64,000 nucleotides of DNA from Mycobacterium sp. URHB0044 (GCF_000620625.1 NZ_JIAW01000003.1:434001-498000), one strand, 5' to 3'. Counted from the first letter of the stretch, positions 27,479 to 37,370 are shown. The notes: generated from the letters alone by a model not told the origin. A program made the numbers and translations.

Positions 27479-28063
27479 TTGACGACGCTTGCGGATGTCC
27501 TTCCGTGGTTCCTTCCCGGGTTGGCCATTGCCGCCGTGATCGCACTCGCCGTCGCGGGCCGTGTGGCGCGGCGGCTGCGCACGAAGAGTTGGGTGGCGTT
27601 CCTCCTCGTGACGAGCGCCGGCGCCGTGCTCGCGGCGACGATCCCGCCGAAAGAAGGTGGCTTCAGTGGCCGACCACCGGCAGCGGGTCGATGCGATTTC
27701 GGCCGCGTCGGGCTCGCGCCTCTGTCTGAGTATGTCCACCTTGGCGACACCAGCCTGAACCTCATTCTGTTCGTGCCCCTTGGTCTTGCGATCGGGCTCC
27801 TCGGTCGATCCCCCACCACGGCCCGGGTGTTTGCGGCTGCTGTCGTGCTATCGCCGGCCATCGAAGCCATCCAATCGCTGGTACCGATGCTCGGGCGTGG
27901 ATGCCAGAGCCAGGATGTCGTCGACAACCTCCTCGGACTCGGTATCGGAGTCGTGCTTGGGGTGTTGATCTCAGTCGTGAGAACGGTGCGGGGCAGGAGG
28001 GACAGAGCTCGGGGAGCCCCACGCGAACCCGGCGCAGACGGTCGCCAGCCAGACCTCCTGTGA
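27479..28063 (+). CDS. VanZ-like family membrane protein
   Basis: A 194-residue protein with four hydrophobic helices. The VanZ signature appears as LSPAIEAIQSLVPMLGRGCQSQDVVDNLLGLGIG: Glu and Gln in one helix, Arg and Asp in the loop, then N-x2-G. TTG at 27479 is the only reasonable start in this frame. VanZ-like proteins are linked to glycopeptide resistance and envelope polymers, but their biochemical activity is unsettled. It lies between two FemAB-like genes and on the same strand as the second, about 250 bp before it. Confidence 0.72.
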   Translation: MTTLADVLPWFLPGLAIAAVIALAVAGRVARRLRTKSWVAFLLVTSAGAVLAATIPPKEGGFSGRPPAAGRCDFGRVGLAPLSEYVHLGDTSLNLILFVPLGLAIGLLGRSPTTARVFAAAVVLSPAIEAIQSLVPMLGRGCQSQDVVDNLLGLGIGVVLGVLISVVRTVRGRRDRARGAPREPGADGRQPDLL

Positions 28064-28313
28064 CTCGGGCGGGTGTTACTGGCAACGCGACGGAGACGTC
28101 GAGGAGTTTCCCTCCTACCTGCGGTTGGGCCTGCTAGCGTGGGCGCGGCGTGGCCTGCTGTCGGGGGGCGACGTGAGATTGGCGCAACACATCGACCACG
28201 TCTAACGATGAAGGCAGGACGGTGCGTACCGAGGACTTCCGGACGATCGACCATCTGACGCCCGAGGCGAAGAACGAACGCCTTTCCGTTGACCCAGTCC
28301 CCACACTGACCTG

Positions 28314-29390
28314 ATGCCGACGCCGCCCGTGACCCTCATCGACCCCACCGACGAGCGATGGACGTCCGCTCTGGCCCGAGTGGGCCACGATGTCTACGCC
28401 ACGCCCGGCTATGTCACTGCTGAGGCGCTTCGGATTCAGGCGGAGCCGGTGGGCTGCCTGATCGACGACGGTGGCCGTCTGTTCCTGCTCCCTCTGCTGC
28501 TCCGGAGTGTCGAAGGCGACGAGGGATCGACGAGGGACGCGATCTCGCCCTACGGCTATCCCGGCATCGTGCTCGACGAAGACGGCGCCGCGGACGATGA
28601 CTTTGCGGATGACTGCCTCGCTGCGTGCCTCGATGCGCTCCGCGGAGTTGACGTGTGCACTGCGTTCGTCCGATTGCATCCGGTGTTGAACGCTTCGCTG
28701 GGCCCCCAGCTGAGGCGACACCCGGTCACCGAGAACGGCCTCACGGTGTCGATCGATCTGACGGTGCCCGCCGACCAGGCGTGGGCCGCCATGAGCAAGG
28801 GGCACGCAAACGCCATCAATCGAGCCAACCGAGCTGAGTTCCGCGTCGAGATATCTCCAGCCAGCGACCAGATCAACGAGTTCGCGGCGGTGTATGCCGA
28901 AACCTTGCAGCGCCTCGGCGCGGACGAGACCTACCACTTCAGCGACGAGTCCCTCGGCCGGCTGGCCGCACTGAACGAAGCCTTCGTCGCCGTCGCCTAC
29001 GCCGGCGATGTGGTGGCAGGCGCATATCTTTGTTTCGAGAGCCACGGCATCGTCCAGATGCACCTCGGCGGACCCCGAACCGAGTTCCGAAAACCGTCCC
29101 CGTCGCACCTGATGATCCACTCCATCGCGCAGTGGGCCAGGGAACGGGAGAACTCGATCGTCCATCTCGGTGGAGGGGTCGGCGGGACGATCGATGACTC
29201 GTTGTTCACTTTCAAAGCTGGCTTCTCACACAGTCGGCATCCCTATCGGACGTTGCGGCTGGTGGCGAACCAGGACCTGTACGACGGTTTGATCTCGGCT
29301 CGGGCACGTCGTCTCGGTTCATCCAGTGCGGAGTTGCTCGGCACGGGCTTCTTCCCCGCCTACCGCGCAACGCCTGAGCCAAGCGACTGA
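28314..29390 (+). CDS. FemAB-like (GNAT-fold) acyl/aminoacyltransferase
   Basis: A 358-residue soluble protein of the FemAB-like/BioF2-like class. It shares DAISPYGYPGIV, FVRLHPVLNAS, HLGGGVGGTIDD and FTFKAGFSHSRHPYRTLRLVANQDLY with the C-terminal half of the fusion protein at 25413-27245, so the two are paralogues. The family includes enzymes that add amino acids to lipid-linked glycan precursors. It converges on the glycosidase-like gene (26-bp gap). Substrate unknown; modification of an amino sugar of the polysaccharide is a reasonable hypothesis. Confidence 0.75.
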   Translation: MPTPPVTLIDPTDERWTSALARVGHDVYATPGYVTAEALRIQAEPVGCLIDDGGRLFLLPLLLRSVEGDEGSTRDAISPYGYPGIVLDEDGAADDDFADDCLAACLDALRGVDVCTAFVRLHPVLNASLGPQLRRHPVTENGLTVSIDLTVPADQAWAAMSKGHANAINRANRAEFRVEISPASDQINEFAAVYAETLQRLGADETYHFSDESLGRLAALNEAFVAVAYAGDVVAGAYLCFESHGIVQMHLGGPRTEFRKPSPSHLMIHSIAQWARERENSIVHLGGGVGGTIDDSLFTFKAGFSHSRHPYRTLRLVANQDLYDGLISARARRLGSSSAELLGTGFFPAYRATPEPSD

Positions 29391-29416
29391 TCGTCTGCCG
29401 TCGCCTCGCGGTGTCA

Positions 29417-31510
29417 TCAACTCTGCGGCTGCATCCCGTACACCCGGACGCCGAACGGCGGCACGGATGCGTCGACAACCACCTGACCTGCAGCAAGCGA
29501 GGTGGCAACTGGCATGTCCGTCGTCCACTCCTGGACGGACGCGGTCGCGGCATCGGTCCGAAAGCGCAACCGGCCGCGCCACGTGGAGCCGCCGACATCG
29601 GTATTGATCAAGGTCACGACAGTGCCTGTGCCGACCTTGTTCACCAGATACTGCAGCGGCGGCCCGTCCACGCTCACCGTCGCGGCAGCGGCATGGAGTT
29701 GGTCGAGCAGTCGCTGGCCCGACTTGAGCACACCTTGTCCCTCGGCATCGAGCAGGCCGTCTGCCGTAGTCAGATATACCGATCCGTGCCCGAGTTTGTG
29801 GCGGACGATGGCCGGATGACCATCGGTCGTGGTGGCAACGATCTCGGTCTCCAACCCCGGTTTGACGAGGACGTAGTTGAACTGGTTCTCCGTGATGACC
29901 GAGCCGTCCGACCACGTGACCGAGTTCGCCGGCCGGTGCTCTGCAGAGATGTCGACATTGGTCAGCGAATCGACGCCAAGCCTCAGCTGATCCGCGTTGA
30001 CGACGACCGTGCCGCCCCGCCGGACGAACTCCTTGAGATCCGAGAGCAGGTCCGCCGACAACGGTCCGCTATTGGCCAGAACCACGACCCGGTAGAGGAG
30101 CAGCGTGTCGAGTCGTGCTTGATCGGTGATCACATCGAGCGACTCGCCCCACCGCGTGCTTCCCATCGGTTCCCACGCCCGCGGGTCGGCGTTCGGTGCG
30201 GCCAGAGCACGGCGGTAGGCAGCCTGGGTGGCACGGGTATCCAGCGTCCCGTCGGTGTCGGTCACCCGCCAGTCCGCGTTCGCCACGATCGTTCCCCATG
30301 TCTGGTGTCCGGGGTAAGCGACGTCCAGGAGACCGCCAAACATGCGGTCACCTGCCGTGTAGGAGTTCTGTCGGTACCACTTGAGTGGCTCCTGGTCGAA
30401 CTCGCCGTACGGCGGCTCATATCCAGAGAAGTGGTTCTGCAAGATGGCCATCGACACCTCCGGGACACCCCTGTTGGGATGGCGTCGCAAGCTGAAGTCG
30501 GCGAAATCGGCCACCACCGCACCGAGCGGGTTGCGGCCGGTGTTTCCGGCGCCGAAGCCGTAGTTGGCGGCCTCGTTCAGAATCACGTCGGCGCCAGCCA
30601 TGTACGCCGCGTACATGCTTCGCTCGAACATCGACGGTGACCAGCCGGTGACCAGCTTGCCGCTGTCATCGAATGTCGTCGGACCGCCGTTCCAGAAGCG
30701 GTAGGTCGAGATGTCGATCCCCCACTCACGGCCCAGGTGTTGTCGAGCCGCGCCCCGGACCATTGCGAGACCCGGGCTCATCCCGCTGACTTCGTCGAGG
30801 TTTCGCTCAAGGAGCACGGCGTCGGATCCGAGGTCGTACGCGTACTGGGGGCAGAAGGCGTAGACGCACACCGACATCCACTTGTATCCGCGTTGTTGGG
30901 CGGACTGTTCCAGGTAAGGCCGAAGCGCCTTCGCGTCGAGGTAAAAACGAGACCAGGTTGCGTACGCCTGCTCATCGGTGAGGCCAGCGAGACTCGGGCG
31001 GTTCTTGGCCCAACATCCTCCGCCTTGATCGAACTCTGGCATTCCGAGGCGCCACGCCCACGACTGTGCCGTGACCCCGAGCTCGCCGAGCGTCCGCGCA
31101 ACGTCAGGGTCGGACGAAGCCGGATAGCAGGCCGACACGTTCGCTTCGGTGGGAATCGCGAAGTACGCAAAAGGGCGACCGGTTCCGTCCACGAAGCGCC
31201 GTTCATCTGCCTCGACGGGTGGGTGCAGGCTGGCCCCATTGGCCAAGGTGTCGTGGAGTCGCTGGTCGAGCAGTGGCCCACTCTCGCCGTACACCTCGGT
31301 GAGAAAGGCGAAGGGGCGGGTCATGGATGGTGATCCCAGCTGCGCGGTGGACCGGCCAGCCGGCGACAACGGAGCCGGGACGGGGAGCGGGACCACCAGG
31401 TATGTGACAAGTACGACGACGAGGCCGAGCGCGAGTCGCCGAGTCGCCCTACCGGCCCGAGCTCGGGGGGTCTGCAGGGCATGACGGGGCACCTGCATGC
31501 CGTGTGTCAC
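29417..31510 (-). CDS. Membrane-anchored glycosidase-like protein (beta-galactosidase trimerisation-type domain)
   Basis: A 697-residue protein with GTG start at 31510. An N-terminal signal anchor (about residues 26-50) precedes a large extracytoplasmic region with a TIM-barrel-like part, including GREWGIDISTYRFWNG and GADVILNEAANYG. A glutamine-amidotransferase-like fold typical of GH42 trimerisation domains follows (YRVVVLANSGPLSADLLSDLKEFVRRGGTVVVNAD), then a beta-rich end. It is the last gene of the polysaccharide operon. It probably trims or releases the exported polymer; catalytic residues could not be assigned with confidence. Confidence 0.65.
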   Translation of the reverse strand: MTHGMQVPRHALQTPRARAGRATRRLALGLVVVLVTYLVVPLPVPAPLSPAGRSTAQLGSPSMTRPFAFLTEVYGESGPLLDQRLHDTLANGASLHPPVEADERRFVDGTGRPFAYFAIPTEANVSACYPASSDPDVARTLGELGVTAQSWAWRLGMPEFDQGGGCWAKNRPSLAGLTDEQAYATWSRFYLDAKALRPYLEQSAQQRGYKWMSVCVYAFCPQYAYDLGSDAVLLERNLDEVSGMSPGLAMVRGAARQHLGREWGIDISTYRFWNGGPTTFDDSGKLVTGWSPSMFERSMYAAYMAGADVILNEAANYGFGAGNTGRNPLGAVVADFADFSLRRHPNRGVPEVSMAILQNHFSGYEPPYGEFDQEPLKWYRQNSYTAGDRMFGGLLDVAYPGHQTWGTIVANADWRVTDTDGTLDTRATQAAYRRALAAPNADPRAWEPMGSTRWGESLDVITDQARLDTLLLYRVVVLANSGPLSADLLSDLKEFVRRGGTVVVNADQLRLGVDSLTNVDISAEHRPANSVTWSDGSVITENQFNYVLVKPGLETEIVATTTDGHPAIVRHKLGHGSVYLTTADGLLDAEGQGVLKSGQRLLDQLHAAAATVSVDGPPLQYLVNKVGTGTVVTLINTDVGGSTWRGRLRFRTDAATASVQEWTTDMPVATSLAAGQVVVDASVPPFGVRVYGMQPQS

Positions 31511-31541
31511 CGAATCCAGAAATGACCAGTCGAATTTGATG

Positions 31542-32411
31542 TCATGGACCGGTCAGTTCCGCCCACATCGTGTTCCAGGTGGAGATTTCGGAGGGCGACG
31601 GAACCCGGTTGCGTCGGACGAGCACGAGGTCCTGTCTTCGCGCGATGACGGCCACGGTGTCACGAACCCCCTTCGCGAGCTGGCCGCCCGACCCGACCAG
31701 GCTCGACATTATCCGGCGATGCCGAGCTCCATAGCGCATCAGCAAGACCACCTGGTGCAACCGCGCCTCTACGCTTCTGCGCAGCTTGATCTGATCCTCC
31801 CGGTAGCCGAGCAATACGTCGGGAAGCGATGCGTAGCGGCTTGACGTGTGCCCGCGCAGGAGAATCTCCCAGTCCTCGCAGCCGCGGGCGCACGGATCGT
31901 AGGGAAACCGCTGGAACCACGATCGCCGTCCCATCCAGGTGGGGTGTGCCAGGGGGATGCCGTTGCGCATGGGATTGGCGGTGAGCTCCTCATGGCCGCC
32001 GGGACAAGAACGTGGACCGCGAGGGGTGCCATCAGATGTGAACACCATGGCTCCCGCTCCCACGACGTCGACCTCTGAGTTCTCCCGCAGAAAGGCAAGC
32101 TGGGTCTCCAGCCGGTGCGGATAGCAGATGTCGTCGCCGTCCATCCGCGCAATGATCGACGCGCGACTGTGCAGCACGCCCTCGTTGAGGCGAGCTGAGA
32201 TCCCAAGCGAGCGGCCATCGACGAAGGGACGAATCCGATCGTCGAGATCGGCCCACGCTCGAAGCTGGTCCACCGTGCCGTCGGTGGATCCGTCGTCAAG
32301 GATGACGAGCTCCCACGCCTTCCATGTCTGCGCCACGATCGAGCGGACAGCTGGACCGAGGGTGGCCTGCACGTTTCGGACCGGCATGATGATGCTGACG
32401 GCGGGTTCCAT
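31542..32411 (-). CDS. Glycosyltransferase family 2
   Basis: A 289-residue GT-A enzyme from the ATG at 32411 (a GTG at 32435 is possible). It has SIIMPVRNVQATL at the start, the nucleotide-binding DDGSTDGT, the metal-binding DGDD in IARMDGDDICYPHR, and the acceptor-side GCEDWEILLR. No membrane segment. It lies eight bases after the preceding GT4 gene in the long minus-strand operon. It adds one sugar of the repeat unit on the cytoplasmic face; the sugar is unknown. Confidence 0.87.
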   Translation of the reverse strand: MEPAVSIIMPVRNVQATLGPAVRSIVAQTWKAWELVILDDGSTDGTVDQLRAWADLDDRIRPFVDGRSLGISARLNEGVLHSRASIIARMDGDDICYPHRLETQLAFLRENSEVDVVGAGAMVFTSDGTPRGPRSCPGGHEELTANPMRNGIPLAHPTWMGRRSWFQRFPYDPCARGCEDWEILLRGHTSSRYASLPDVLLGYREDQIKLRRSVEARLHQVVLLMRYGARHRRIMSSLVGSGGQLAKGVRDTVAVIARRQDLVLVRRNRVPSPSEISTWNTMWAELTGP

Positions 32412-32418
32412 GGCGCAG

Positions 32419-33453
32419 TCATCCCCCCGTTCCACGGGCTAGTCGCGTCACTGCCCTGTCGCCCTGCAGAAGCGACTCGTACAGCTCCAGATGTCGGTCG
32501 ACCATCGTCTCGACTGCATATTCCTGTCTGACTTCGCGCGCACGGGATTGCGCCCTGCTCACGAAGCCCGGGTAGTCCGAAGTCAGCTTCACGATCGCGG
32601 ACGCGAGCGCAACGTCATCTCCCGGCGGAGCCAGCACGCCGGCGTTTTGAACCTGCTCCGGAATTCCTGCATCAGCGCTCGCGATTACGGGCTTGTGTGC
32701 AAGCAGAGACTCGGTGATCACACTCGGCAGTGACTCCGCCTCGGCGAGGCTCGGAAGAACCAGAGCGTCGGCGAGGCGGTATTCCGCGAGCATGCCGGTG
32801 GTGTCCCGCTTGCCGACGAACGTCACGATGTCGTCGATCGACAGCTGCCGGGCCAGGTCTTGCAGGTTCTCCAGCTCCGCGGAGTTGTGATAAACCATCC
32901 GGAGAGTGACGGGGGTTTGCGATCGGATGGTCGCCATCGCACGGAACAGCACGTCAAGACCCTTTCGCTGAATCAATTGACCTGCGAACAGCAGCCGCCA
33001 CGGGCCGTCCTGCCGCGGCAGGACGGGCGGCGGCGGATCCGTCGGCGCGTCGATTCCGTTGCGGATCATCACGACGCGGCCCCGCACCTCGGAGCGCAGG
33101 CGATCCGCCTCTTGATACGACAACGCCACGCAGGCATCGGCGGCCCGATTGATCAACCGGAGCGCCACAGCCCGCTTTGCCGGCAGAGTCCTTTCCTCGT
33201 TGTGCCTGGTGAAGACAATCGGCGTGGGTCGAACCGCACGGCGGGCGGCAAGCCCCGGCACGCTTTTGGCCAAGTGGTGGACGTGCACGATGTCGATGCC
33301 CGTCAGCGAATGGTTCCAGCTGTGTGGTGCCACCACGACTTCGATCCCCCGCCCACGGAGACCCTTTTCGAGCGTCATCTCCGGGGTCGGATTGATACTG
33401 CGTCGATACTCCTCGTCACGCCCGAAGACGCCACCAACAATCAGGACTCTCAC
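32419..33453 (-). CDS. Glycosyltransferase family 4
   Basis: A 344-residue GT-B enzyme. I chose the GTG at 33453, with AAGGAG eight bases upstream and a GTGA overlap with the polymerase stop; the frame is open far upstream, but that part overlaps the polymerase gene. The N-terminal domain begins VRVLIVGGVFGRDEEYR and has DIVHVHHLAKS. The donor domain has LLFAGQLIQRKGLDVLFRAM and PSLAEAESLPSVITESLLAHKPVIA. Cytoplasmic assembly of the repeat unit is the expected role. Confidence 0.86.
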   Translation of the reverse strand: MRVLIVGGVFGRDEEYRRSINPTPEMTLEKGLRGRGIEVVVAPHSWNHSLTGIDIVHVHHLAKSVPGLAARRAVRPTPIVFTRHNEERTLPAKRAVALRLINRAADACVALSYQEADRLRSEVRGRVVMIRNGIDAPTDPPPPVLPRQDGPWRLLFAGQLIQRKGLDVLFRAMATIRSQTPVTLRMVYHNSAELENLQDLARQLSIDDIVTFVGKRDTTGMLAEYRLADALVLPSLAEAESLPSVITESLLAHKPVIASADAGIPEQVQNAGVLAPPGDDVALASAIVKLTSDYPGFVSRAQSRAREVRQEYAVETMVDRHLELYESLLQGDRAVTRLARGTGG

Positions 33454-34889
33454 TTCTGAATCTCCTTCGTGCGGGAACCTGTCAAATATGCGACAGCGAC
33501 CATTGCGATCATCGGCCAGAAGAAATACACAACCATCTGCGCGAGGACCGAAATCGAGTGAATGATGAGCAACGCCACCCAAATGCCGCAATACGACCAG
33601 GTGAATGACGCCAGCGCGTCTGGCGCCACCTCGACACGATCGTCGAGTCTGCGTATTGCGAAGCCGAGCAGTAGATATCCGATCACAATTCCAGGGACGC
33701 CGAAATTCCAATACAGTTCCGCACCCAACGGAAGATTCTGGTCCCTGATATCGGGCTCGCCGTAAACCAATTCGTTGTACAGCGTGGGTCCACTGGTCGC
33801 CCGGAAGGACTTTCCGAGCACCGGTACGGGAAACATTGCGGAACTGACGATGGAATCGCCGTAGCGCAGTCCCGTCTGATCCACTTCCTGGATCACCACC
33901 GCCCAGAATTGTGGGCCATTGCCGTAACCCTGCACATTGTCTGCGAATGAGGCACCCGGCTGGTCCATTCCGGCGGCCGCCGGGTTGATCTCGCCCCCGC
34001 GTGTGCCCGAATAGACGTCTCGGTACTCCCCGAACAGGAAGCCGACGGCAGCCAACAGCGCCAGTAGCGCCACGATGCGAGTCGGCGACTGTCGCCGACC
34101 GAAGCAGCTGTAGGCCGTAACGAGGGCCAGCAGGGGAACAACCACGGATCCGCGGTTGTAGTTGTACGTCGCCGATGCACCGATGGCGATGACGATGAGG
34201 CCGATCTCGACAGGCTGGAGGCGGGCCCCCGGCCGTCGGCGAGCGATCCGCGCGGCCCACAGAATAATGACGCCGTACGCCAGGAACGGGCGCAGGAATT
34301 GTCCTGCCGCCGCCGCCAGGGTGGCCGGGCCCTGCTCTTCGAAGATGTCGCCGTGCCCGCTGAAGTAGTCGACGAGCGCGCCGACGGATGGAAACGCTAG
34401 CCCCAGTCCCACCACCCCGAGCGCGATGAAGCACATGGCAATTCCAGTTGTACGAACCGGTTCCAGGAGAAGCGGCCGTGGTCGCGCAGGCTTCGGGTAC
34501 GCAATGTATCCGCCCGCGAAGCACACATATGCCAACGCCTGCAGCAGCACCGCCGTGTTGACGAACTGGTTGGCGGGATAGAAGCGAAGCGTGCCCAGAA
34601 AGGGCCCGGATACTACGAGAGCCGTTGGGATGACCACGAGTTGGAGAAAGAAGAGCATCGCGGCAACGTTGCCGGGTCCGAGAACGCGGTCACGGTTCCA
34701 CCTGACTCGTGGCACTAGCAGCTGGATGGCCAGGAATGTCGCGAACGATATCGGCACAGCCGGATATCTGCTCGCATAGCCTCCCCGCTGCATGGCGATG
34801 GCCCAGACAATCGCCGCCACGCAGACCGCTGCGGCGGGTGGTGAGATCGCCGGGTATCGACGGACTTCCACGGTCCTCACCGCCATCAT
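33450..34889 (-). CDS. O-antigen polymerase-like (Wzy-type) membrane protein
   Basis: A 479-residue polytopic membrane protein with about eleven to twelve hydrophobic helices. A large extracytoplasmic loop in the second half (about residues 285-380) contains RDVYSGTRGGEINP and TSGPTLYNELVYGEPDIRD. This topology is that of Wzy/oligosaccharide repeat-unit polymerases, which are poorly conserved in sequence. ATG at 34889 overlaps the flippase stop (ATGA), and the gene lies between flippase and glycosyltransferase genes. It should polymerise lipid-linked repeat units at the outer face of the membrane. Confidence 0.78.
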   Translation of the reverse strand: MMAVRTVEVRRYPAISPPAAAVCVAAIVWAIAMQRGGYASRYPAVPISFATFLAIQLLVPRVRWNRDRVLGPGNVAAMLFFLQLVVIPTALVVSGPFLGTLRFYPANQFVNTAVLLQALAYVCFAGGYIAYPKPARPRPLLLEPVRTTGIAMCFIALGVVGLGLAFPSVGALVDYFSGHGDIFEEQGPATLAAAAGQFLRPFLAYGVIILWAARIARRRPGARLQPVEIGLIVIAIGASATYNYNRGSVVVPLLALVTAYSCFGRRQSPTRIVALLALLAAVGFLFGEYRDVYSGTRGGEINPAAAGMDQPGASFADNVQGYGNGPQFWAVVIQEVDQTGLRYGDSIVSSAMFPVPVLGKSFRATSGPTLYNELVYGEPDIRDQNLPLGAELYWNFGVPGIVIGYLLLGFAIRRLDDRVEVAPDALASFTWSYCGIWVALLIIHSISVLAQMVVYFFWPMIAMVAVAYLTGSRTKEIQK

Positions 34890-36223
34890 GTCAGTCCTCT
34901 CGCGGGTGGGCGGGCCGCCAGCGCAATCGGCAGCAGCACAAGGCAAGTCGCAATGTAAGCAGCGAGATAGGCCGAGGCCAGTCCGACGCCCTGGAGCACA
35001 GGCACCAGGACGACCGCGCTAACGACAAGCGTGATAGCGAGTGCAAAATCACTCCAAACCCACAGTGCCAGACGCCCTTCGGCAAGAGCGCGGTTACTCA
35101 GTACGTTGTTCAACGCGGCCGGAACGGTCGCAATGGCAAGTACGACGAGCACTCCGGACGCGAGCGTGAAATCCGGGCCCTGCAGACCCATGAGTTCGGG
35201 CGCGAATGCGACGAAGCCGAGGCACGTCAGCGTCGAAAAGGCCAGCGTCATCGCACCGTACTGAACGAACAACGTCCGTGCGTCCGTGCTGCGGCCCGTC
35301 GCCCGCAGCCGGCCGAGCATGGGCAGTAGAACCGAACCCATCGTCGCGGGGACAAACAGCGCGATGGCGTGCCATCGCATGGCGACGGCGAACGTGCCAA
35401 CATACGCGAGACCATCTGACTGCCTGCTCAGCAGTACCTGCCCCAGCCAAAGTGCAGGCTGGACCGACACACTCGCGATCAACGCCGGAAATGACACGCG
35501 CAACAGCGATTTGGCTTCGATCAGCAGTTGGGCGCGCCCGTAACGGAGGGCTGAACGGGGCCCGCGGGCAGACATGACGAGCTGAAACCCCAGGAGGCAC
35601 CCCAGTACGTCCGCCGCGGCCAGTGCCCAGAGCACCGCCTCTGCGCCGGATGCGCTGAGAAGAACAACGGCCAACAACACCCCACACAGAAATCCGTGAA
35701 CGGCGCGGAAGAGTCCGACCATCTCGAACCTCTCCAGCGCGGCCAACAGGCCGGCCAGGACCTCGACCATCGGGGTGGTGAGTATGAGAATCGACGCGAC
35801 GGCCATCAGCGGGGCGACACGCGGCTGTTCCAGGATCGAGTCTGCGATCCACGCGCTGCTCAGCACGGCGCCGATCATCGCGAGTAGACCAACGGATGCG
35901 GTGACCCAGAGAGTCAGATCGATCAACCGGTCCCGACGGGCGATGTCGACCTCGCGGGCTTCGGCAACCAATTTCTGCGCGGCTACCGGCAGCCCGAGAA
36001 CACTCACCGACGTGATGACGAGCGTGGTCGACAGCGCAAGCGATACACCACCAAACTGCTCGCTGCCGAGATGCCTGGCAGCCAGGAGCAGCGCGCCGAC
36101 GTTCGCAATACGACCGATGAACGTCCCGCCCAGAGCCCAGCTGCTACCCCGCAGCGCGGTGCGCAGCGTCATGTCGCTGAGCGGTCGGGTCAACACCGTC
36201 CAGGAACCAATCACACAGACCAC
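34886..36223 (-). CDS. Wzx-like polysaccharide flippase (MOP superfamily)
   Basis: A polytopic membrane protein with about twelve to fourteen helices. It begins around MTLRTALRGSSWALGGTFIGRIANVGALLLAARHLG, a typical Wzx/RfbX first helix with an FGxxSLALS continuation. The start is uncertain: GTG at 36223 has GGGGCGAA just upstream, while an ATG at 36172 gives a 428-residue protein. It follows the GT4 gene by ten bases and overlaps the polymerase start. It should flip the undecaprenyl-PP-linked repeat unit to the outer leaflet. Confidence 0.82.
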   Translation of the reverse strand: MVCVIGSWTVLTRPLSDMTLRTALRGSSWALGGTFIGRIANVGALLLAARHLGSEQFGGVSLALSTTLVITSVSVLGLPVAAQKLVAEAREVDIARRDRLIDLTLWVTASVGLLAMIGAVLSSAWIADSILEQPRVAPLMAVASILILTTPMVEVLAGLLAALERFEMVGLFRAVHGFLCGVLLAVVLLSASGAEAVLWALAAADVLGCLLGFQLVMSARGPRSALRYGRAQLLIEAKSLLRVSFPALIASVSVQPALWLGQVLLSRQSDGLAYVGTFAVAMRWHAIALFVPATMGSVLLPMLGRLRATGRSTDARTLFVQYGAMTLAFSTLTCLGFVAFAPELMGLQGPDFTLASGVLVVLAIATVPAALNNVLSNRALAEGRLALWVWSDFALAITLVVSAVVLVPVLQGVGLASAYLAAYIATCLVLLPIALAARPPARGLT

Positions 36224-36233
36224 TTCGCCCCGG

Positions 36234-37370
36234 TCATCGGTCCAACACTTCGCGATACAGCTCCTCGGCCCGCTCGGCGATGGCGGGCCAGGTGAACTTT
36301 CGCGCCTCCCCCGGTGCCGCCGCGGCCAACCGTGCCAATGCGGGGCGGTCGTCACACAGCGCGATCAGTTCTACGGCCAGGGCCTCCGCGTTGCCGGGCT
36401 GCACCAGGACGCCTGCAGAAGACGGGACCACCTCCGGCAGGCCACCGAGGTTGGAGCAGACCACCGGAGTTCCCGACGACAGCGCCTCTGCAGCGGCCAT
36501 GCCGAACATCTCGTCCTCGCGGGTCGGCATCGCGCAGATATCGAGAGAGCGAAAGACGTCGGCGACCTCGTCCTCGGGCACGGCACCGAGCCAGCGCCCG
36601 CCCAGCTCCTTGATGTGATCCGTCAATGCCGTAGACCGGGTCTGACCGAAGAAGTCAGTAGGACCGGCGACCAGTAGAGCGGTGTCGGGATGCGCCTCCT
36701 TCACCCTCCGGAAAGCCTCGGCGAGTGTGTCGGATCCCTTCTGTTCGCACACGCGGCCCACGTATCCGATCACCAGCTGGCCATTCAATTCGTAGCGCAG
36801 TCGCGCAGCCACCCGCCGCGACTCGTCGGGACTGAACTGCTCGACGTTGACACCGTTGGGAAGGACGCGGAGGTCGTCGAGCCGAAAGGACCAGTACTCG
36901 GCGGCCTCGCGGGCACAGAAATCCGAGACCGGCATGAGCAGGTCGAACGATCTCAGTGTGCGACGGTGTGCCGCCTTCACAATCGGGAATTCGCTGCCCC
37001 GGTAACGGAAGAAGTCGAATGTGAGGACCTTCGGAGCGGGGAGCCCGGCGAGGCATACCGCCGCCGTGGAGCTGTTGTGGACGTGGATGACGTCCGGGGC
37101 GAACTTCCTGATACCGGATCGGGCACGCAGCAGCAACTCGATGTCGCGCACCGGGCGCCGCGTTCGGCAGGCGACGTCGAGCATCGGGACCGAACGCGCC
37201 GCCCCCGTCGAGCGGGGTTCGTCGCCCTCCGGGGCGAGGGACACGACCAGAACATCGTCGCCGCGCTGCAGCTGCGCTGCCGCCAGCTCGACCATCCGCC
37301 GCTCGACCGCGCCGCCAAAGGAATACCCGACAGGCAACGTGGATGGTCCGATGTGGACGATTCGGGTCAT
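36234..37370 (-). CDS. Glycosyltransferase family 4
   Basis: A 378-residue GT-B enzyme from the ATG at 37370. It has TRIVHIGPSTLPVGYSFGGAVERRM at the start, DVIHVHNSSTAA, IGYVGRVCEQKGSDTLAEAF for nucleotide-sugar binding, and the EX7E-like TREDEMFGMAAAEALSSGTPVV. The frame is open beyond 37370 into the Wzc-like gene but lacks similarity there. It lies 40 bp after that gene and ten bases before the flippase. Specificity unknown. Confidence 0.87.
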   Translation of the reverse strand: MTRIVHIGPSTLPVGYSFGGAVERRMVELAAAQLQRGDDVLVVSLAPEGDEPRSTGAARSVPMLDVACRTRRPVRDIELLLRARSGIRKFAPDVIHVHNSSTAAVCLAGLPAPKVLTFDFFRYRGSEFPIVKAAHRRTLRSFDLLMPVSDFCAREAAEYWSFRLDDLRVLPNGVNVEQFSPDESRRVAARLRYELNGQLVIGYVGRVCEQKGSDTLAEAFRRVKEAHPDTALLVAGPTDFFGQTRSTALTDHIKELGGRWLGAVPEDEVADVFRSLDICAMPTREDEMFGMAAAEALSSGTPVVCSNLGGLPEVVPSSAGVLVQPGNAEALAVELIALCDDRPALARLAAAAPGEARKFTWPAIAERAEELYREVLDR

